DNA of 64,000 nucleotides from Planococcus halotolerans (lineage in GTDB: Bacteria > Bacillota > Bacilli > Bacillales_A > Planococcaceae), in the NCBI RefSeq assembly GCF_003289955.1, contig NZ_QLZR01000003.1, positions 124,001 to 188,000 on the forward strand, given 5' to 3'. How positions within the stretch are numbered: the first letter of the stretch is position 1; every line of letters begins with the position of its first letter. Both the position numbers and the translations under genes were made by a program. The notes below the pieces were generated by a model, which saw nothing but the letters and a program-made list of their open reading frames with translations, searched no databases and was not told where the DNA came from. Positions 8,503-16,405 of the stretch are shown here, one piece after another.

Positions 8503-8652
8503 TCTTAAGGGAAAACAACTCTAAACGATCTTTACATAACATTATAATTTATATTCAATACATTTACACAGACGCTGTATCAACATCGTGGTCTTGTTTT
8601 TCTATTTATTCACCAGCATAAATTGTTTGGGAATTGAGTCGCTCCCTAGTAA
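8503..8652 (+). repeat. MITE-like element family A, copy 4 (diverged)
   Basis: About 150 bp with ACTCTAAACGAT on the left and AAATTGTTTGGGAATTGAGT then CGCTCCCTAG on the right. The left terminus is reduced to AAGGGAAAACAA. Confidence 0.7.
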
Positions 8653-8712
8653 GTTGAATTATATTGAAGAATTCTTTACTATCAGCATCTGTCAACCCCT
8701 CCTAAATCACTT

Positions 8713-8853
8713 CCCTGTGTCAAATCCACTTCATTTTATTAATTACAATTGCATGAAAAAATTGCCGTATCCACTAACCGCAAGGGTTAACTGCTACGAC
8801 TTTCGTATTTTTATCTGAGAACTTAAATATACATAATTGCGCGGGACACAGGG
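8713..8853 (+). repeat. MITE-like element family B, copy 3
   Basis: Exactly 141 bp from CCCTGTGTC to GACACAGGG, with the central hairpin GCCGTATCCACTAACC / GGTTAACTGCTACGAC. It abuts the second hydrolase remnant through the tail TTGGAAGTTCAATCCCGCT. Confidence 0.85.
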
Positions 8854-8865
8854 ACAATCGAGAGA

Positions 8866-9138
8866 ATGTTGGAAGTTCAATCCCGCTATATCACCCCCGA
8901 ATTGCAAAGTGTTTTCCGTCCGTCTGTCCAGCCCTATATGATTTCCTGGCTGGCGTATGATCCGCAGGTACCGCAATCCGATGCGGAAAGTTTGCATGCG
9001 GCGCATCCCGAAATTATTGAGGATATGAACCATGTGCTAAAAACGGTATCCTCTGAAGGTGAGAATGAGGCGGCAAACAGCAATCCTGATTTACCGCTGT
9101 CGGATGAGTTGATGAGTGTGATTGTTGGGTTTCTGTAA
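8866..9138 (+). pseudogene. Alpha/beta hydrolase C-terminal remnant, copy 2
   Basis: An open frame beginning with element-derived codons and continuing into PELQSVFRPSVQPYMIS, LAYDPQVPQSDAESLHAAHP, EDMNHVLKTVS and ENEAANSNPDLPLSDE. This is the same protein tail as pseudogene 1 (6585-6843). The nucleophile region and everything N-terminal are absent, and a few residues are lost at HPEIIED compared with HPESELLIIGD in copy 1. The frame is open but cannot encode a working hydrolase. It is a duplicated gene tail joined to the right side of a family B element. Confidence 0.8.
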
Positions 9139-9152
9139 TGAAATAATATACG

Positions 9153-9187
9153 TAAAAAAAGCTGCGAAGGGATTCGCAGTTTTTTTG
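9153..9187 (+). terminator. Intrinsic terminator after hydrolase remnant 2
   Basis: The stem CTGCGAA/TTCGCAG is followed by TTTTTTT. Confidence 0.75.
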
Positions 9188-9269
9188 TAGGATTTTTTTA
9201 CTCACGCAAGTAAAGAATCAGTTTTAAATATTTTCACTGTACTACTGCTTTAAGTGAGGATGTTAGTGA

Positions 9270-9467
9270 ACCTATCATAACAAAATTGATAAACTCTTAT
9301 GCGACCCAGTCTCAGGCACTGCAACACAGATGGTGGGTATAGCTGCTGGCAACATTGAGAATCTATGTGTACGTAACATCGGCGAAGCATTACGCGAGGC
9401 AGGGATGCGAGATAAAGACAGGCTTAATACATCAAAGAAGGCGGCAACTCCGGTTGTTTTCTTTTAA
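9270..9467 (+). pseudogene. Unassigned gene remnant
   Basis: A frame from about 9300 to the TAA at 9465-9467 reads like a protein C-terminus: ATQMVGIAAGNIENLCVRNI, then GEALREAGMRDKDRL. A stop lies just upstream at 9267 and there is no plausible start. A neighbouring frame upstream reads SEDVSEPIITKLINSYATQ, suggesting a frameshifted gene. I do not recognise the family. Confidence 0.4.
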
Positions 9468-9514
9468 TAAGATATTATTACAAGAATTTAGTTAAATACC
9501 ATAAAGTCAGATTA

Positions 9515-9544
9515 TTGTTTTTTATCATAAAATTGTGATAATAT
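9515..9544 (+). promoter_or_regulatory. Candidate sigma-A promoter of the sugar dehydrogenase lipoprotein
   Basis: TTGTTT (9515-9520), an 18-base spacer and TAATAT (9539-9544) preceded by TGTGA. The word TGTGATAATAT also occurs ahead of the gene starting at 7125. Confidence 0.45.
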
Positions 9545-9672
9545 TATTTTCGAAGGAGTTTCTTATTTTTATTTATGATATGAAAGTCTTAACCAAGTTT
9601 TGATACTGGGTTTCAGGGGGAATGAACTTTAATATATATTCATGTAAATATCATAGAAAGGGGAGGAAAACG

Positions 9673-11046
9673 ATGACGAAAGTTTCGTGGTCAAGATTAC
9701 TGTTTCTTCTGATGCTAATCTTTATTTTGGCTTTGGCAGCATGTAGTGGCAATAATGAAACTTCAGACCAAGAACCAGCGGATGATTCGGGTACTACAAC
9801 AGAAGAACCTGCTGACGAGGGTGCCGAAACAGAAGAACCTGCTGACGAGGGCGCTGAAACAGAAGAACCTGCAGATGAGGGCGCTGGTGAAAGTGCAGAT
9901 GGAGAACCTGCAGAAACTGAACCAAAAGTTACTGAGTTTGAACCGGCATTTCCAGAACAAACAAGAGCGCCTGCAGTAGAGACTGAAACAGAACTTAGTG
10001 AGGAAGTTATTGTTGACGGTCTTGGCGTGACTTGGGGTATGGCAGAGTTTGATACAAACCGCTTGCTTGTTACGCAAAGAGATACAGCAGAACTTCTTAT
10101 TGTAAACATTGAGAATTACGCTGTTTCAGAGCCAATCGAAGGTACACCAGAAGTAAATAACTCTGGTCAGGGTGGCTTACTTGATGTAGCCATTGCACCT
10201 GATTTTGACGATTCAAGAATGGTATTTTTGACGTTTTCTCAAGATGTTGAAGGTGGTACTGTAACTGCTCTCGGTAAAGGTGCTTTATCAGAAGATGAAG
10301 CCTCACTTGAAAATTTCGAAGTGATCTTCCAAGCGACACCAGCTTATGAAGGTGACTTGCACTATGGTGGACGTATTATCTTTGATGAAGAAGGCAACCT
10401 CTTCTTAACAACTGGTGAGCGTTCAGATGATCCAATTCGCGAACGTGCACAAGACTTGGATGCTTACTTAGGTAAAGTCATTCACATTACACAAGATGGA
10501 GAACCAGTAGATACGAATCCATTTATCGAAGATGAAGAAGCACTGGATGGTATTTACAGCTACGGTCACCGTAATATTCAAGGTATAGACTTCCACCCTG
10601 AAACAGGCGACTTATGGATTATTGAATTCGGTCCACAAGCTGGGGATGAACTTAATATTATTGAACCAGGCAATAACTATGGATGGCCGATTGTTTCTTA
10701 TGGTATCGAATACACTGGTGAATTAATCAATGAGGGTATTTCAGAACACGAAGCGCAAGGCTTTGTTGAACCAAGATATTATTGGGATCCAACAAGTGCG
10801 CCAAGTGGTAGTTCATTCTATGATAACGACGCAATCCCTGAATGGGAGAACAACTTGTTCATCGGTGGTCTAGCGTCGAGCTATATTGCACGTGTCGTTA
10901 TTGAAGGTGACACCATCGTTGGAGAAGAGCGTCTATTAGCTGATGAAGGCGAACGTTTCCGTGATATTCTTGTAACTGAGGCTGGCGAGCTTATTGCAAG
11001 CACTGATGGAGGTAGTATTTATAGGGTTACTGCAGCAGGTGAATAA
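9673..11046 (+). CDS. Lipoprotein sugar dehydrogenase (PQQ-dependent GSDH/YliI-like beta propeller)
   Basis: A 457-residue exported lipoprotein. The ATG at 9673 follows GGGGAGG and opens a signal peptide with lipobox LAAC (Cys24). Residues about 28-90 are an acidic linker with three copies of a ten-residue unit (EEPADEGAET). From about 105 the protein matches the glucose/sorbosone dehydrogenase family: VTWGMAEFD, QGGLLDVAIAPDF, LHYGGRIIFDEEG, YGHRNIQGIDFHPETG, GPQAGDELNIIEPGNNYGWP and a final GGSIYRV. Such enzymes oxidise aldoses outside the membrane with PQQ; no PQQ synthesis genes are in view. It stands alone, with a family B element 9 bases after the stop. Confidence 0.85.
   Translation: MTKVSWSRLLFLLMLIFILALAACSGNNETSDQEPADDSGTTTEEPADEGAETEEPADEGAETEEPADEGAGESADGEPAETEPKVTEFEPAFPEQTRAPAVETETELSEEVIVDGLGVTWGMAEFDTNRLLVTQRDTAELLIVNIENYAVSEPIEGTPEVNNSGQGGLLDVAIAPDFDDSRMVFLTFSQDVEGGTVTALGKGALSEDEASLENFEVIFQATPAYEGDLHYGGRIIFDEEGNLFLTTGERSDDPIRERAQDLDAYLGKVIHITQDGEPVDTNPFIEDEEALDGIYSYGHRNIQGIDFHPETGDLWIIEFGPQAGDELNIIEPGNNYGWPIVSYGIEYTGELINEGISEHEAQGFVEPRYYWDPTSAPSGSSFYDNDAIPEWENNLFIGGLASSYIARVVIEGDTIVGEERLLADEGERFRDILVTEAGELIASTDGGSIYRVTAAGE
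9802..9891 (+). repeat. Three tandem 30-bp repeats in the lipoprotein linker
   Basis: Units start at 9802, 9832 and 9862, each beginning GAAGAACCTGC. They encode the repeated acidic decapeptide of the linker between the lipid anchor and the propeller. Copy number is likely to vary between strains. Confidence 0.85.
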
Positions 11047-11054
11047 AAAACTGC

Positions 11055-11195
11055 CTCTGTGTCAATAAGGATTCAGTTTATTAGCTAGAATTACATTAAG
11101 AATAAGCCGTATCCGCTAACCGCAAGGGTTAACGGATACGGCTTTCATATTTTTATCTGAGAACTTAAATATAAATAATTGCGCGGGACACAGGG
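11055..11195 (+). repeat. MITE-like element family B, copy 4
   Basis: 141 bp, left end CTCTGTGTC (one change), right end GACACAGGG. The central hairpin is perfect: GCCGTATCCGCTAACC / GGTTAACGGATACGGC. It can serve as terminator for the lipoprotein gene. The tail TGGAAGTTCAATCCCGCT follows. Confidence 0.85.
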
Positions 11196-11236
11196 ACAAT
11201 CGGAGACTGCTGGAAGTTCAATCCCGCTTAAAGAAT

Positions 11237-11290
11237 CGCGTCCCAGGGGAAGCGCTTTTACAAAGTACTGAACTACAATACGCGCTTTGA
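11237..11290 (+). repeat. Family A left-terminus remnant
   Basis: CGCGTCCCAGGGGAAGCG, then ACTGAACTACAATA. It looks like the outer end of a family A element with most of the body lost, directly after family B copy 4. Confidence 0.45.
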
Positions 11291-11354
11291 GGTATTCATG
11301 AGTTTCTTGCCGCGTTCAACTTGAATTGACAATTTTTTTAAAAAACTATATCTG

Positions 11355-12161
11355 TTATTTTACATAGTTACGTAGTTTACCAATTTCCTCTACTTCCACC
11401 ACAACTATGTCTCCCGACTTCATTGGACAACTGCCTGCAGGTGAACCAGTCGCTAAAATATCTCCCGGTTCTAGTGTCATAACCTGTGAAATCCAACTGA
11501 TAAGAAAAGGCAGTGACAGTGACATCTCATTAGTATTACCTTCCTGAACTACTTTATCATTTAAAGTTGTGGTTATTTTTAAATTTGTTGGATCTATACC
11601 TGTTGTAATCCACGGACCCAATGGACCAAAAGTATCAAAACCTTTACCGCGGGTAAATTGAGGATCAGTTTTTGTAAGATCTCTTGCTGTAATATCATTA
11701 AAAATGGTACAGCCAAAAATATAATCCATTGCTTCTTCTTCTTTTATATTTTTTCCGCGTTTTCCAACAACAAGGGCAATTTCCCCTTCCATTTCCACCT
11801 GTTTAGTTAAATTACTGGAAGGAAGTATGATTTCTCCCTCATTTGGAATTAAAGAAGATGGTGGCTTTAAAAATAGAAACGGTTCCTTCAGGTTAGCCGT
11901 TCCTCCAGTCTCCTTTGCATGTTCAGCATATGTCCAACCGAAATTAATGATTTTTGAGGGTGATACAGGCTCTAAAAATTTTATGTCACTGTGTTTAAGT
12001 CTTATACCATCAAATTTCATTTCATTATTTATAATTTCAGTAAAATCACTGGAAGATTGTAAGACTGCATCACCTTCGACAATTCCATAATACCTTTTGC
12101 CATTAGGAGCCTGGTAGCGAACTATTTTCTGTGTTTTTTGCAGCATCTGCATTTCGAACAT
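11355..12161 (-). CDS. Fumarylacetoacetate hydrolase (FAH) family protein
   Basis: A 268-residue cytoplasmic enzyme. The start ATG at 12161 lies after AAAGGAAAAGG. The FAH core is intact: INFGWTYAEHAKETGG, the metal-binding EMEGEIALVVGKRGKNI (Glu-x-Glu), FNDITARDLTKTDPQFTRGK (Asp ligand) and the closing ILATGSPAGSCPM. The family includes acylpyruvases, oxaloacetate decarboxylases and homoprotocatechuate-pathway isomerases/hydrolases; the exact substrate cannot be told. Directly upstream on the same strand lies a decayed aspartase/fumarase gene whose stop is 17 bases before this start, so they were once an operon. This is one of the AT-rich genes in the region. Confidence 0.8.
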   Translation of the reverse strand: MFEMQMLQKTQKIVRYQAPNGKRYYGIVEGDAVLQSSSDFTEIINNEMKFDGIRLKHSDIKFLEPVSPSKIINFGWTYAEHAKETGGTANLKEPFLFLKPPSSLIPNEGEIILPSSNLTKQVEMEGEIALVVGKRGKNIKEEEAMDYIFGCTIFNDITARDLTKTDPQFTRGKGFDTFGPLGPWITTGIDPTNLKITTTLNDKVVQEGNTNEMSLSLPFLISWISQVMTLEPGDILATGSPAGSCPMKSGDIVVVEVEEIGKLRNYVK

Positions 12162-12178
12162 CACCTTTTCCTTTAAAT

Positions 12179-12512
12179 TTAAATCTTAATTGCAATCGTG
12201 TAATTAATCGCTAATAATCTCGAACCAGAAATACCTGGATTAGTCATTTCATAAGGGTCAAGGATGCATTCGATTTCCTCTTCTGTTAATAAATCCTTAA
12301 AGAATTCACTAATGGGCTTTCCAGTTAGAATTGCTTCTCAAGTAATTCTAACTGCACTCTCGTAACTTATATGAGGATTCACTGCAGTAATTACACAAAT
12401 ACTTTTTTGACATATTCTTTTATTCTTTCGGCATTAGCTTCGATACCACTTAAACAGAATTGGTAAACACATTGAATGCATTGTTCATAATACTTATTAA
12501 AAATCATGTCCT
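12179..12512 (-). pseudogene. Aspartate ammonia-lyase/fumarase C-terminal remnant
   Basis: Reading leftward, the remnant gives QFCLSGIEANAERIKEYVKK then a stop (frame break). After a shift it continues ITAVNPHISYESAVRIT, an in-frame TGA, AILTGKPISEFFKDLLTEEE and ILDPYEMTNPGISG. This order (GIEAN, TAVNPHIGYE, LLTEEELDEILDP) is the C-terminal domain of the aspartase/class II fumarase superfamily. No N-terminal part is found. The final stop is at 12179-12181, just before the FAH-family gene. Confidence 0.8.
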
Positions 12513-12766
12513 TGTGTCAAACACAACTTCCATTATACAAAAATATTGAGAAATCGCGAACTTGTGCCGGAGAGGATTCAGCCTATTAAGGTAAATAGTT
12601 GAGAACGTAAAACATCTTGTTTAAATGAATAAATAGGAAATAGGAATAGACTATTTGATGCTTACTTTTGTGCAGTTTTTGAAACTCTATTTTCATGAAT
12701 ACCGTTTCTTCATTTTTACGGAGGGTATACTCTTTACGAAAGATAATTTGAGGAGGGATTTTTCTA

Positions 12767-12949
12767 ATGGGCCAAACTTTTGACGCATTAAAAGAAAAAA
12801 TCAGCAATGCTGACAAGGGAGAAGCGAAAGAAATCATCACTCAAGTCAAGCAAGCATATGACGATGGTAAGATTGACGAAAATGAAAAGAACGAATTGAT
12901 GGATATGGCAAAATCTAAACTCGGCGGAGGGCTCGGCGGCTTATTCTAG
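12767..12949 (+). CDS. Small conserved-looking protein, glycine-rich tail
   Basis: A 60-residue protein MGQTFDALKEKISNADKGEA... with a helical charged body and the tail GGGLGGLF. GAGGAGGG precedes the ATG at optimal spacing and a strong terminator follows, so it is a genuine single-gene unit. The glycine-rich end and size recall small stress-induced cytoplasmic proteins of Bacillales; no function can be assigned. Confidence 0.75.
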   Translation: MGQTFDALKEKISNADKGEAKEIITQVKQAYDDGKIDENEKNELMDMAKSKLGGGLGGLF

Positions 12950-12967
12950 GAGCCAGAAGCCCAATTG

Positions 12968-13016
12968 AAAATAAGCTTTGGCTTCCTTATTGAAAGGTTG
13001 CCGAAGCTTATTTTTA
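12968..13016 (+). terminator. Terminator of the small gene at 12767
   Basis: AAATAAGCTTTGGC pairs with GCCGAAGCTTATTT around an approximately 20-base loop; T-run follows. Confidence 0.8.
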
Positions 13017-13137
13017 AAAGTTAAGATTCACTTATTGTCGAGTGACTAAAACGGGTGGATCCAATCGCTGCTAGGTCTTGAGCAGGCAGCCCTGTATTTC
13101 CTGAATTTAAGCGTCAGATGGATACAGCTACTTAATA

Positions 13138-13209
13138 GAACCACCTGTGCCAAATTTTAGAACCACTACGGACAAAAATAGAACCACTTAAGACATGAGA
13201 GAACCACTC
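13138..13209 (+). repeat. Periodic word array, AGAACCACT type
   Basis: GAACCAC occurs at 13138, 13160, 13181 and 13201, spaced 22, 21 and 20 bp, with unrelated sequence between. It is the same design as the GCGGATAAA, GATCATAG and ATCG[CT/AC]GATAAA arrays in this window but with its own word. Confidence 0.75.
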
Positions 13210-13246
13210 CTATATAATAGGTTTGAGGAAAACTGAGTTAAATCAC

Positions 13247-13306
13247 TATGATTTTAAGTGGGAGATTGAATTGATGCGAAAGATAACAGCAGTTCATAAA
13301 TGGTAG
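13247..13306 (+). pseudogene. C-terminal scrap of a paralogue of the gene at 19933
   Basis: Codons YDFKWEIELMRKITAVHKW then a stop match the end of the 19933-20388 protein (YDFKREDWIELMRQIIGVHK). Sequence after the stop (GTTGGAAATGAAA, GACTGCTGGTA) matches downstream of that gene too. Only about 19 codons survive, 40 bp right of the AGAACCACT array. Confidence 0.8.
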
Positions 13307-13388
13307 TTGGAAATGAAAAATCGACTGCTGGTAGGGACTACTTTATAAAGGATTTTGAACCTCTACAAAAACTTATACAACATACAAA

Positions 13389-13420
13389 TCCCACCCGCGT
13401 GATTATTACTGCGGGTGGGA
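13389..13420. terminator. Strong hairpin between convergent sequences
   Basis: TCCCACCCGC pairs perfectly with GCGGGTGGGA around a 12-base loop. T-rich sequence to the right is imperfect. It could stop transcription of either side. Confidence 0.55.
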
Positions 13421-13497
13421 CTGTTTCATTTCTTTCATTCATATATAGTATTTCGTGCTTAAAAAATATAAGGTTTTAAATGAAATTAAGAGAAAAC

Positions 13498-14091
13498 TTA
13501 CACAAAATCTCTTTGAATGGCTTCTGTAGATTTTCCTGTTTGCTCAAAAATAAACTCATGAATTTCTTTTATACTTTCTTCTGAAATTAAATTTTTGTAA
13601 GCATTAAGTTTCCGATCATAACCTTCGAAATAACTGCTGGTGTAAGTTAGGTTATTGAAAAATTTTAGATACTCTTGATAATCCATTAATCTTATTTTAT
13701 CTTCGATTTGAATCAATATTTTTTTCCAGTCATCTCTTCGTTTAGAATGAAGTGGTTTTTTTAGCGCAACTTCCTCTTTTTCTTCATATTCAATTTGTGA
13801 AATGAAAGATTCAACTTCATCTTTATGATTAACCAATTGTAGCCTGTTTAAGTCTGGCAAATTGCCTAATATCTCATTTTTGTATTCAGAATATCTCTTT
13901 TTTCTATGATGCTCTTTTTCAGCAAAAGCAATCTTCCTGTCATCGTAAAGTTTCTTTAATTTTGCTGCTGCTGCGCCAACTAAAGGAGCAACTATTGCAA
14001 CAAGTTCTTTGTTATCTTTTAAATTATTAATTGCTTTGGGACCGTGTTTTTTTGCAACATCAACTATAAGATTAACTGGTATTTTAGCCAT
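13498..14091 (-). CDS. Hypothetical protein, third gene of the GIY-YIG cluster
   Basis: A 197-residue, lysine-rich protein. The start ATG (14089-14091, MAKIPVNLIVDVAKKHG) follows AATGAGGTG. A short hydrophobic stretch rich in Ala (LVAIVAPLVGAAAAKLKK, about residues 30-47) is followed by charged helices; it may touch the membrane. No family is recognised. It reads in the same direction as the two GIY-YIG genes upstream, 118 bases after the second, so it may be their operon partner. A strong hairpin lies about 80 bases past the stop. Confidence 0.65.
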   Translation of the reverse strand: MAKIPVNLIVDVAKKHGPKAINNLKDNKELVAIVAPLVGAAAAKLKKLYDDRKIAFAEKEHHRKKRYSEYKNEILGNLPDLNRLQLVNHKDEVESFISQIEYEEKEEVALKKPLHSKRRDDWKKILIQIEDKIRLMDYQEYLKFFNNLTYTSSYFEGYDRKLNAYKNLISEESIKEIHEFIFEQTGKSTEAIQRDFV

Positions 14092-14209
14092 TCGATACAC
14101 CTCATTCTTTTCGTTTTTTAATCGAAGACATTGCTAGCTTGTATCCAAAATCTATACTAATCCTGTCATAATGGATCTATAAATTATTCAATATATCCTG
14201 CAAGACAAA

Positions 14210-14743
14210 CTAAACCACTTCATCTTCAGATGGCAATACAACATCCCCATATCTAAAGACTTCATATCCTTCCCAATCTAACTTGCTGGTCCACCTCAAT
14301 CCTGATACTTCAGGAAGCAAAGCCCGGTAATGTCCCCAGTTTAATACATGGATATCTTGCAATTCTTTATCAGGGAAAGATGCGATACTTTTGGAATTGA
14401 ATGCAGGCTTGTGAGTGTATATCAGCAGCCGTTCAGCTAAATCGATATAAGTAGACCATAAATCTTCAGTTAAAGGTTGGGATCCATGAAGCCTTCCAAT
14501 ATAAATCTTGTGATTATTTGAATCATTTGTATAAAGCCAATCTTCCTGAGATATTCTTTTACCTAGGGTTTGATAATCAGCTTTGCCGATATATAGTAGG
14601 AAGTCGTTTCCGTAAACAGGATGTCTTCCGTATACTTGATAAATTCCATAGTCTATTTCTTCGTTCATAAGCTGAGGGAGTTCTGATAGTTTATAAGAAC
14701 CCTCCCATTCGATTTGAATAAGGGTTACAGGATTGATGGACAT
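14210..14743 (-). CDS. GIY-YIG superfamily protein
   Basis: A 177-residue protein. It shows the GIY-YIG element order: DYGIYQVYG (residues about 31-39), LLYIGKA (about 49-55), Arg in LGKRISQED, and a Glu/Asn pair in LAERLLIYTHKPAFNSKSI. This matches the five conserved positions of the nuclease fold (GIY, YIG, Arg, Glu, Asn). The C-terminal quarter has no known motif. AAGGAG precedes the start. It begins 26 bases after the stop of the T5orf172-type gene, implying one transcript. The target nucleic acid is unknown. A defence role is only suggested by context. Confidence 0.7.
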   Translation of the reverse strand: MSINPVTLIQIEWEGSYKLSELPQLMNEEIDYGIYQVYGRHPVYGNDFLLYIGKADYQTLGKRISQEDWLYTNDSNNHKIYIGRLHGSQPLTEDLWSTYIDLAERLLIYTHKPAFNSKSIASFPDKELQDIHVLNWGHYRALLPEVSGLRWTSKLDWEGYEVFRYGDVVLPSEDEVV

Positions 14744-14769
14744 ACAATAGTCTCCTTATTAATGAAAAA

Positions 14770-15459
14770 TTATTTTACTTTCAAAACGCCCGCTGTAACC
14801 AGATTAGTTAAAGCGCCTTTGTTCTTGAATCTGAAGTATCCACTTAAACGGTTTAAGTCTTTTTGTGTTAAAGCAGCTAGATCTGTGGCAAGTTCGTATT
14901 CATTTTCCAGCTTTGTGAGTAATGTCTTGGCAAATTCCACTTGCTTTGGCGTTAACAATTTGTCCTCTTTATTCTCGTTTTCAGTTTTGATTGCTGTTTT
15001 TTTCTTCTCTTCAAGAGGGAAGATGGTTTGGTTAATTTCTTCAGTGTATTTACCAGCTTTAATCCAGGACAGATCATCTTTGTTTAAAGCAAACCATTCT
15101 CCTTCGAGTCTTTTGTCAGCGAAATGTTTATGGAAAGTGGCTTCTGTCTGATGATGATTGCCGGTTTTTATAAGGAAAATAAGTTTATTTTCAAAAGGCA
15201 ATTTTACGCCAAAGATATTCATTCTTTTCTCAAGGTTTTTGGTCTTGCCGATTTTGAAAGAGCCATTCATGTATTCCTGTACAAAGTAGACATATCCGGG
15301 AGCTTTGCCCTTTAGGTCAGGGGACTCAATAATTTTTTCAAGCTCATATTGATTTGATTCAAAAAGGTAAATCTTATGCTGCTGCATAGCAGGGGGAGTG
15401 ATGGCCGGTTCAGGAGCAGTTTTGTTAGAGAAAAGTTTAGTGAAAATGTTTTTAACCAT
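14770..15459 (-). CDS. GIY-YIG nuclease family protein (T5orf172/Mug113 type)
   Basis: A 229-residue protein. The T5orf172-type GIY-YIG domain spans about residues 53-120: PGYVYFVQEY, FKIGKTKNLEKRM, then QTEATFHKHFADKR and LEGEWFAL. A long Lys/Glu linker follows and a C-terminal helical part ending KNKGALTNLVTAGVLKVK that looks like a small winged-helix-like tail. GGAGGACTTATAC precedes the ATG. It is the first gene of the minus-strand run 15459-13498. Proteins of this type occur in phages and near defence systems. Confidence 0.8.
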   Translation of the reverse strand: MVKNIFTKLFSNKTAPEPAITPPAMQQHKIYLFESNQYELEKIIESPDLKGKAPGYVYFVQEYMNGSFKIGKTKNLEKRMNIFGVKLPFENKLIFLIKTGNHHQTEATFHKHFADKRLEGEWFALNKDDLSWIKAGKYTEEINQTIFPLEEKKKTAIKTENENKEDKLLTPKQVEFAKTLLTKLENEYELATDLAALTQKDLNRLSGYFRFKNKGALTNLVTAGVLKVK

Positions 15460-15564
15460 ATGTATAAGTCCTCCAAATCAGTTTTAATGTTATATACAAT
15501 TATAGCCTAGAGAAGGACTTATTTCTTATATATATCAAAATATGTAAATAGGGTGCTATATAAA

Positions 15565-15660
15565 TAATCACTTCATCTGGATCAACATGTCGGTTGTGGT
15601 TTGTTTGTTTTATTTATCCGTGAAAGTTTTTTAGAAATTGTATCGCTCCCATAGAAGCGG
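15565..15660 (+). repeat. MITE-like element family A, copy 5 (left half missing)
   Basis: The right part only: GGATCAACATGTCGG, TTATTTATCCGTG, AGAAATTGTATCGCTCCC then AGAAGCG. It ends 21 bases before the start of the next gene. Confidence 0.65.
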
Positions 15661-15681
15661 AACACCAAGGAGGATCACTAG

Positions 15682-16380
15682 ATGAAGTACTTCACAAAGG
15701 ATTGGTATGATGAAATGCAGGTTTCCGGTTTTCTTGCATTACATGAGTCAGAAGAGGACTGGGAAGAGGAATTGGAATACTACCGCAAGGAAGGGAAGGA
15801 TTTGCGGGAATTGAACTTGCGCAATCTGGACGATATGCGGGGAAGTTTGCTGCGCTACTTGCCGGAATCATTTCATCCGTATATCCATGACGGCACGCTG
15901 GTGAGAGAATATCCGACACCGGAGCTGCGCTTGCTCGTCAATCGCTGGGAGCGGGATTACGAGCGGCGGATGGAAGAACTCAGTGACCGCTATATGCAGC
16001 ATTTCGAATCGATCAAAGCGGAGCTCCCGCAGGCTGCAGCCGAGTTGGTGGAGAATGGCCTGCACGATGCTGTCGTCCTTTCTGTTGAAAGACCGTCTGA
16101 AGATCAGCTTGTCCTGACGCTCGACTGCAGTGGAGGTTTCCATTATTTCACCGATGTCCGCTTCACTTTTGAGGGGGTCACCTATTCGAACATTCCGGCT
16201 GATTTCATAGGTGGATGGTGGCTGTATGATGAAATTTACAAAACGGAAGATGGCTTTGAGCTTCACACATTGTTCGACACCCCAATGACCGAGACAGTGA
16301 TCCGTGCGCGTGATGTGAAGATTGAGCCGTTGAAATTGCCGCTGATGCGGCGGCTGAAGAATTTGTATAGAAGAAGGTAG
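15682..16380 (+). CDS. DUF4085-like protein
   Basis: A 232-residue cytoplasmic protein. The start (MKYFTKDWYDEMQ) and the central layout fit DUF4085: an N-terminal helical half rich in Glu/Arg, then a beta-rich half HDAVVLSVERPSEDQLVLTL and FTFEGVTYSNIPADFIGG. AAGGAGGATC precedes the ATG. Function is unknown for the family. It is a single gene bounded on both sides by family A elements, with a G+C content closer to the housekeeping genes than to the acquired ones. Confidence 0.65.
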   Translation: MKYFTKDWYDEMQVSGFLALHESEEDWEEELEYYRKEGKDLRELNLRNLDDMRGSLLRYLPESFHPYIHDGTLVREYPTPELRLLVNRWERDYERRMEELSDRYMQHFESIKAELPQAAAELVENGLHDAVVLSVERPSEDQLVLTLDCSGGFHYFTDVRFTFEGVTYSNIPADFIGGWWLYDEIYKTEDGFELHTLFDTPMTETVIRARDVKIEPLKLPLMRRLKNLYRRR

Positions 16381-16405
16381 CTGGCTAGTTTAAATTTTTA
16401 AAAAA

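Noticed and set aside
8588-8818. 76-codon plus-strand frame between repeats
   Set aside because: Made of family A and B element sequence.
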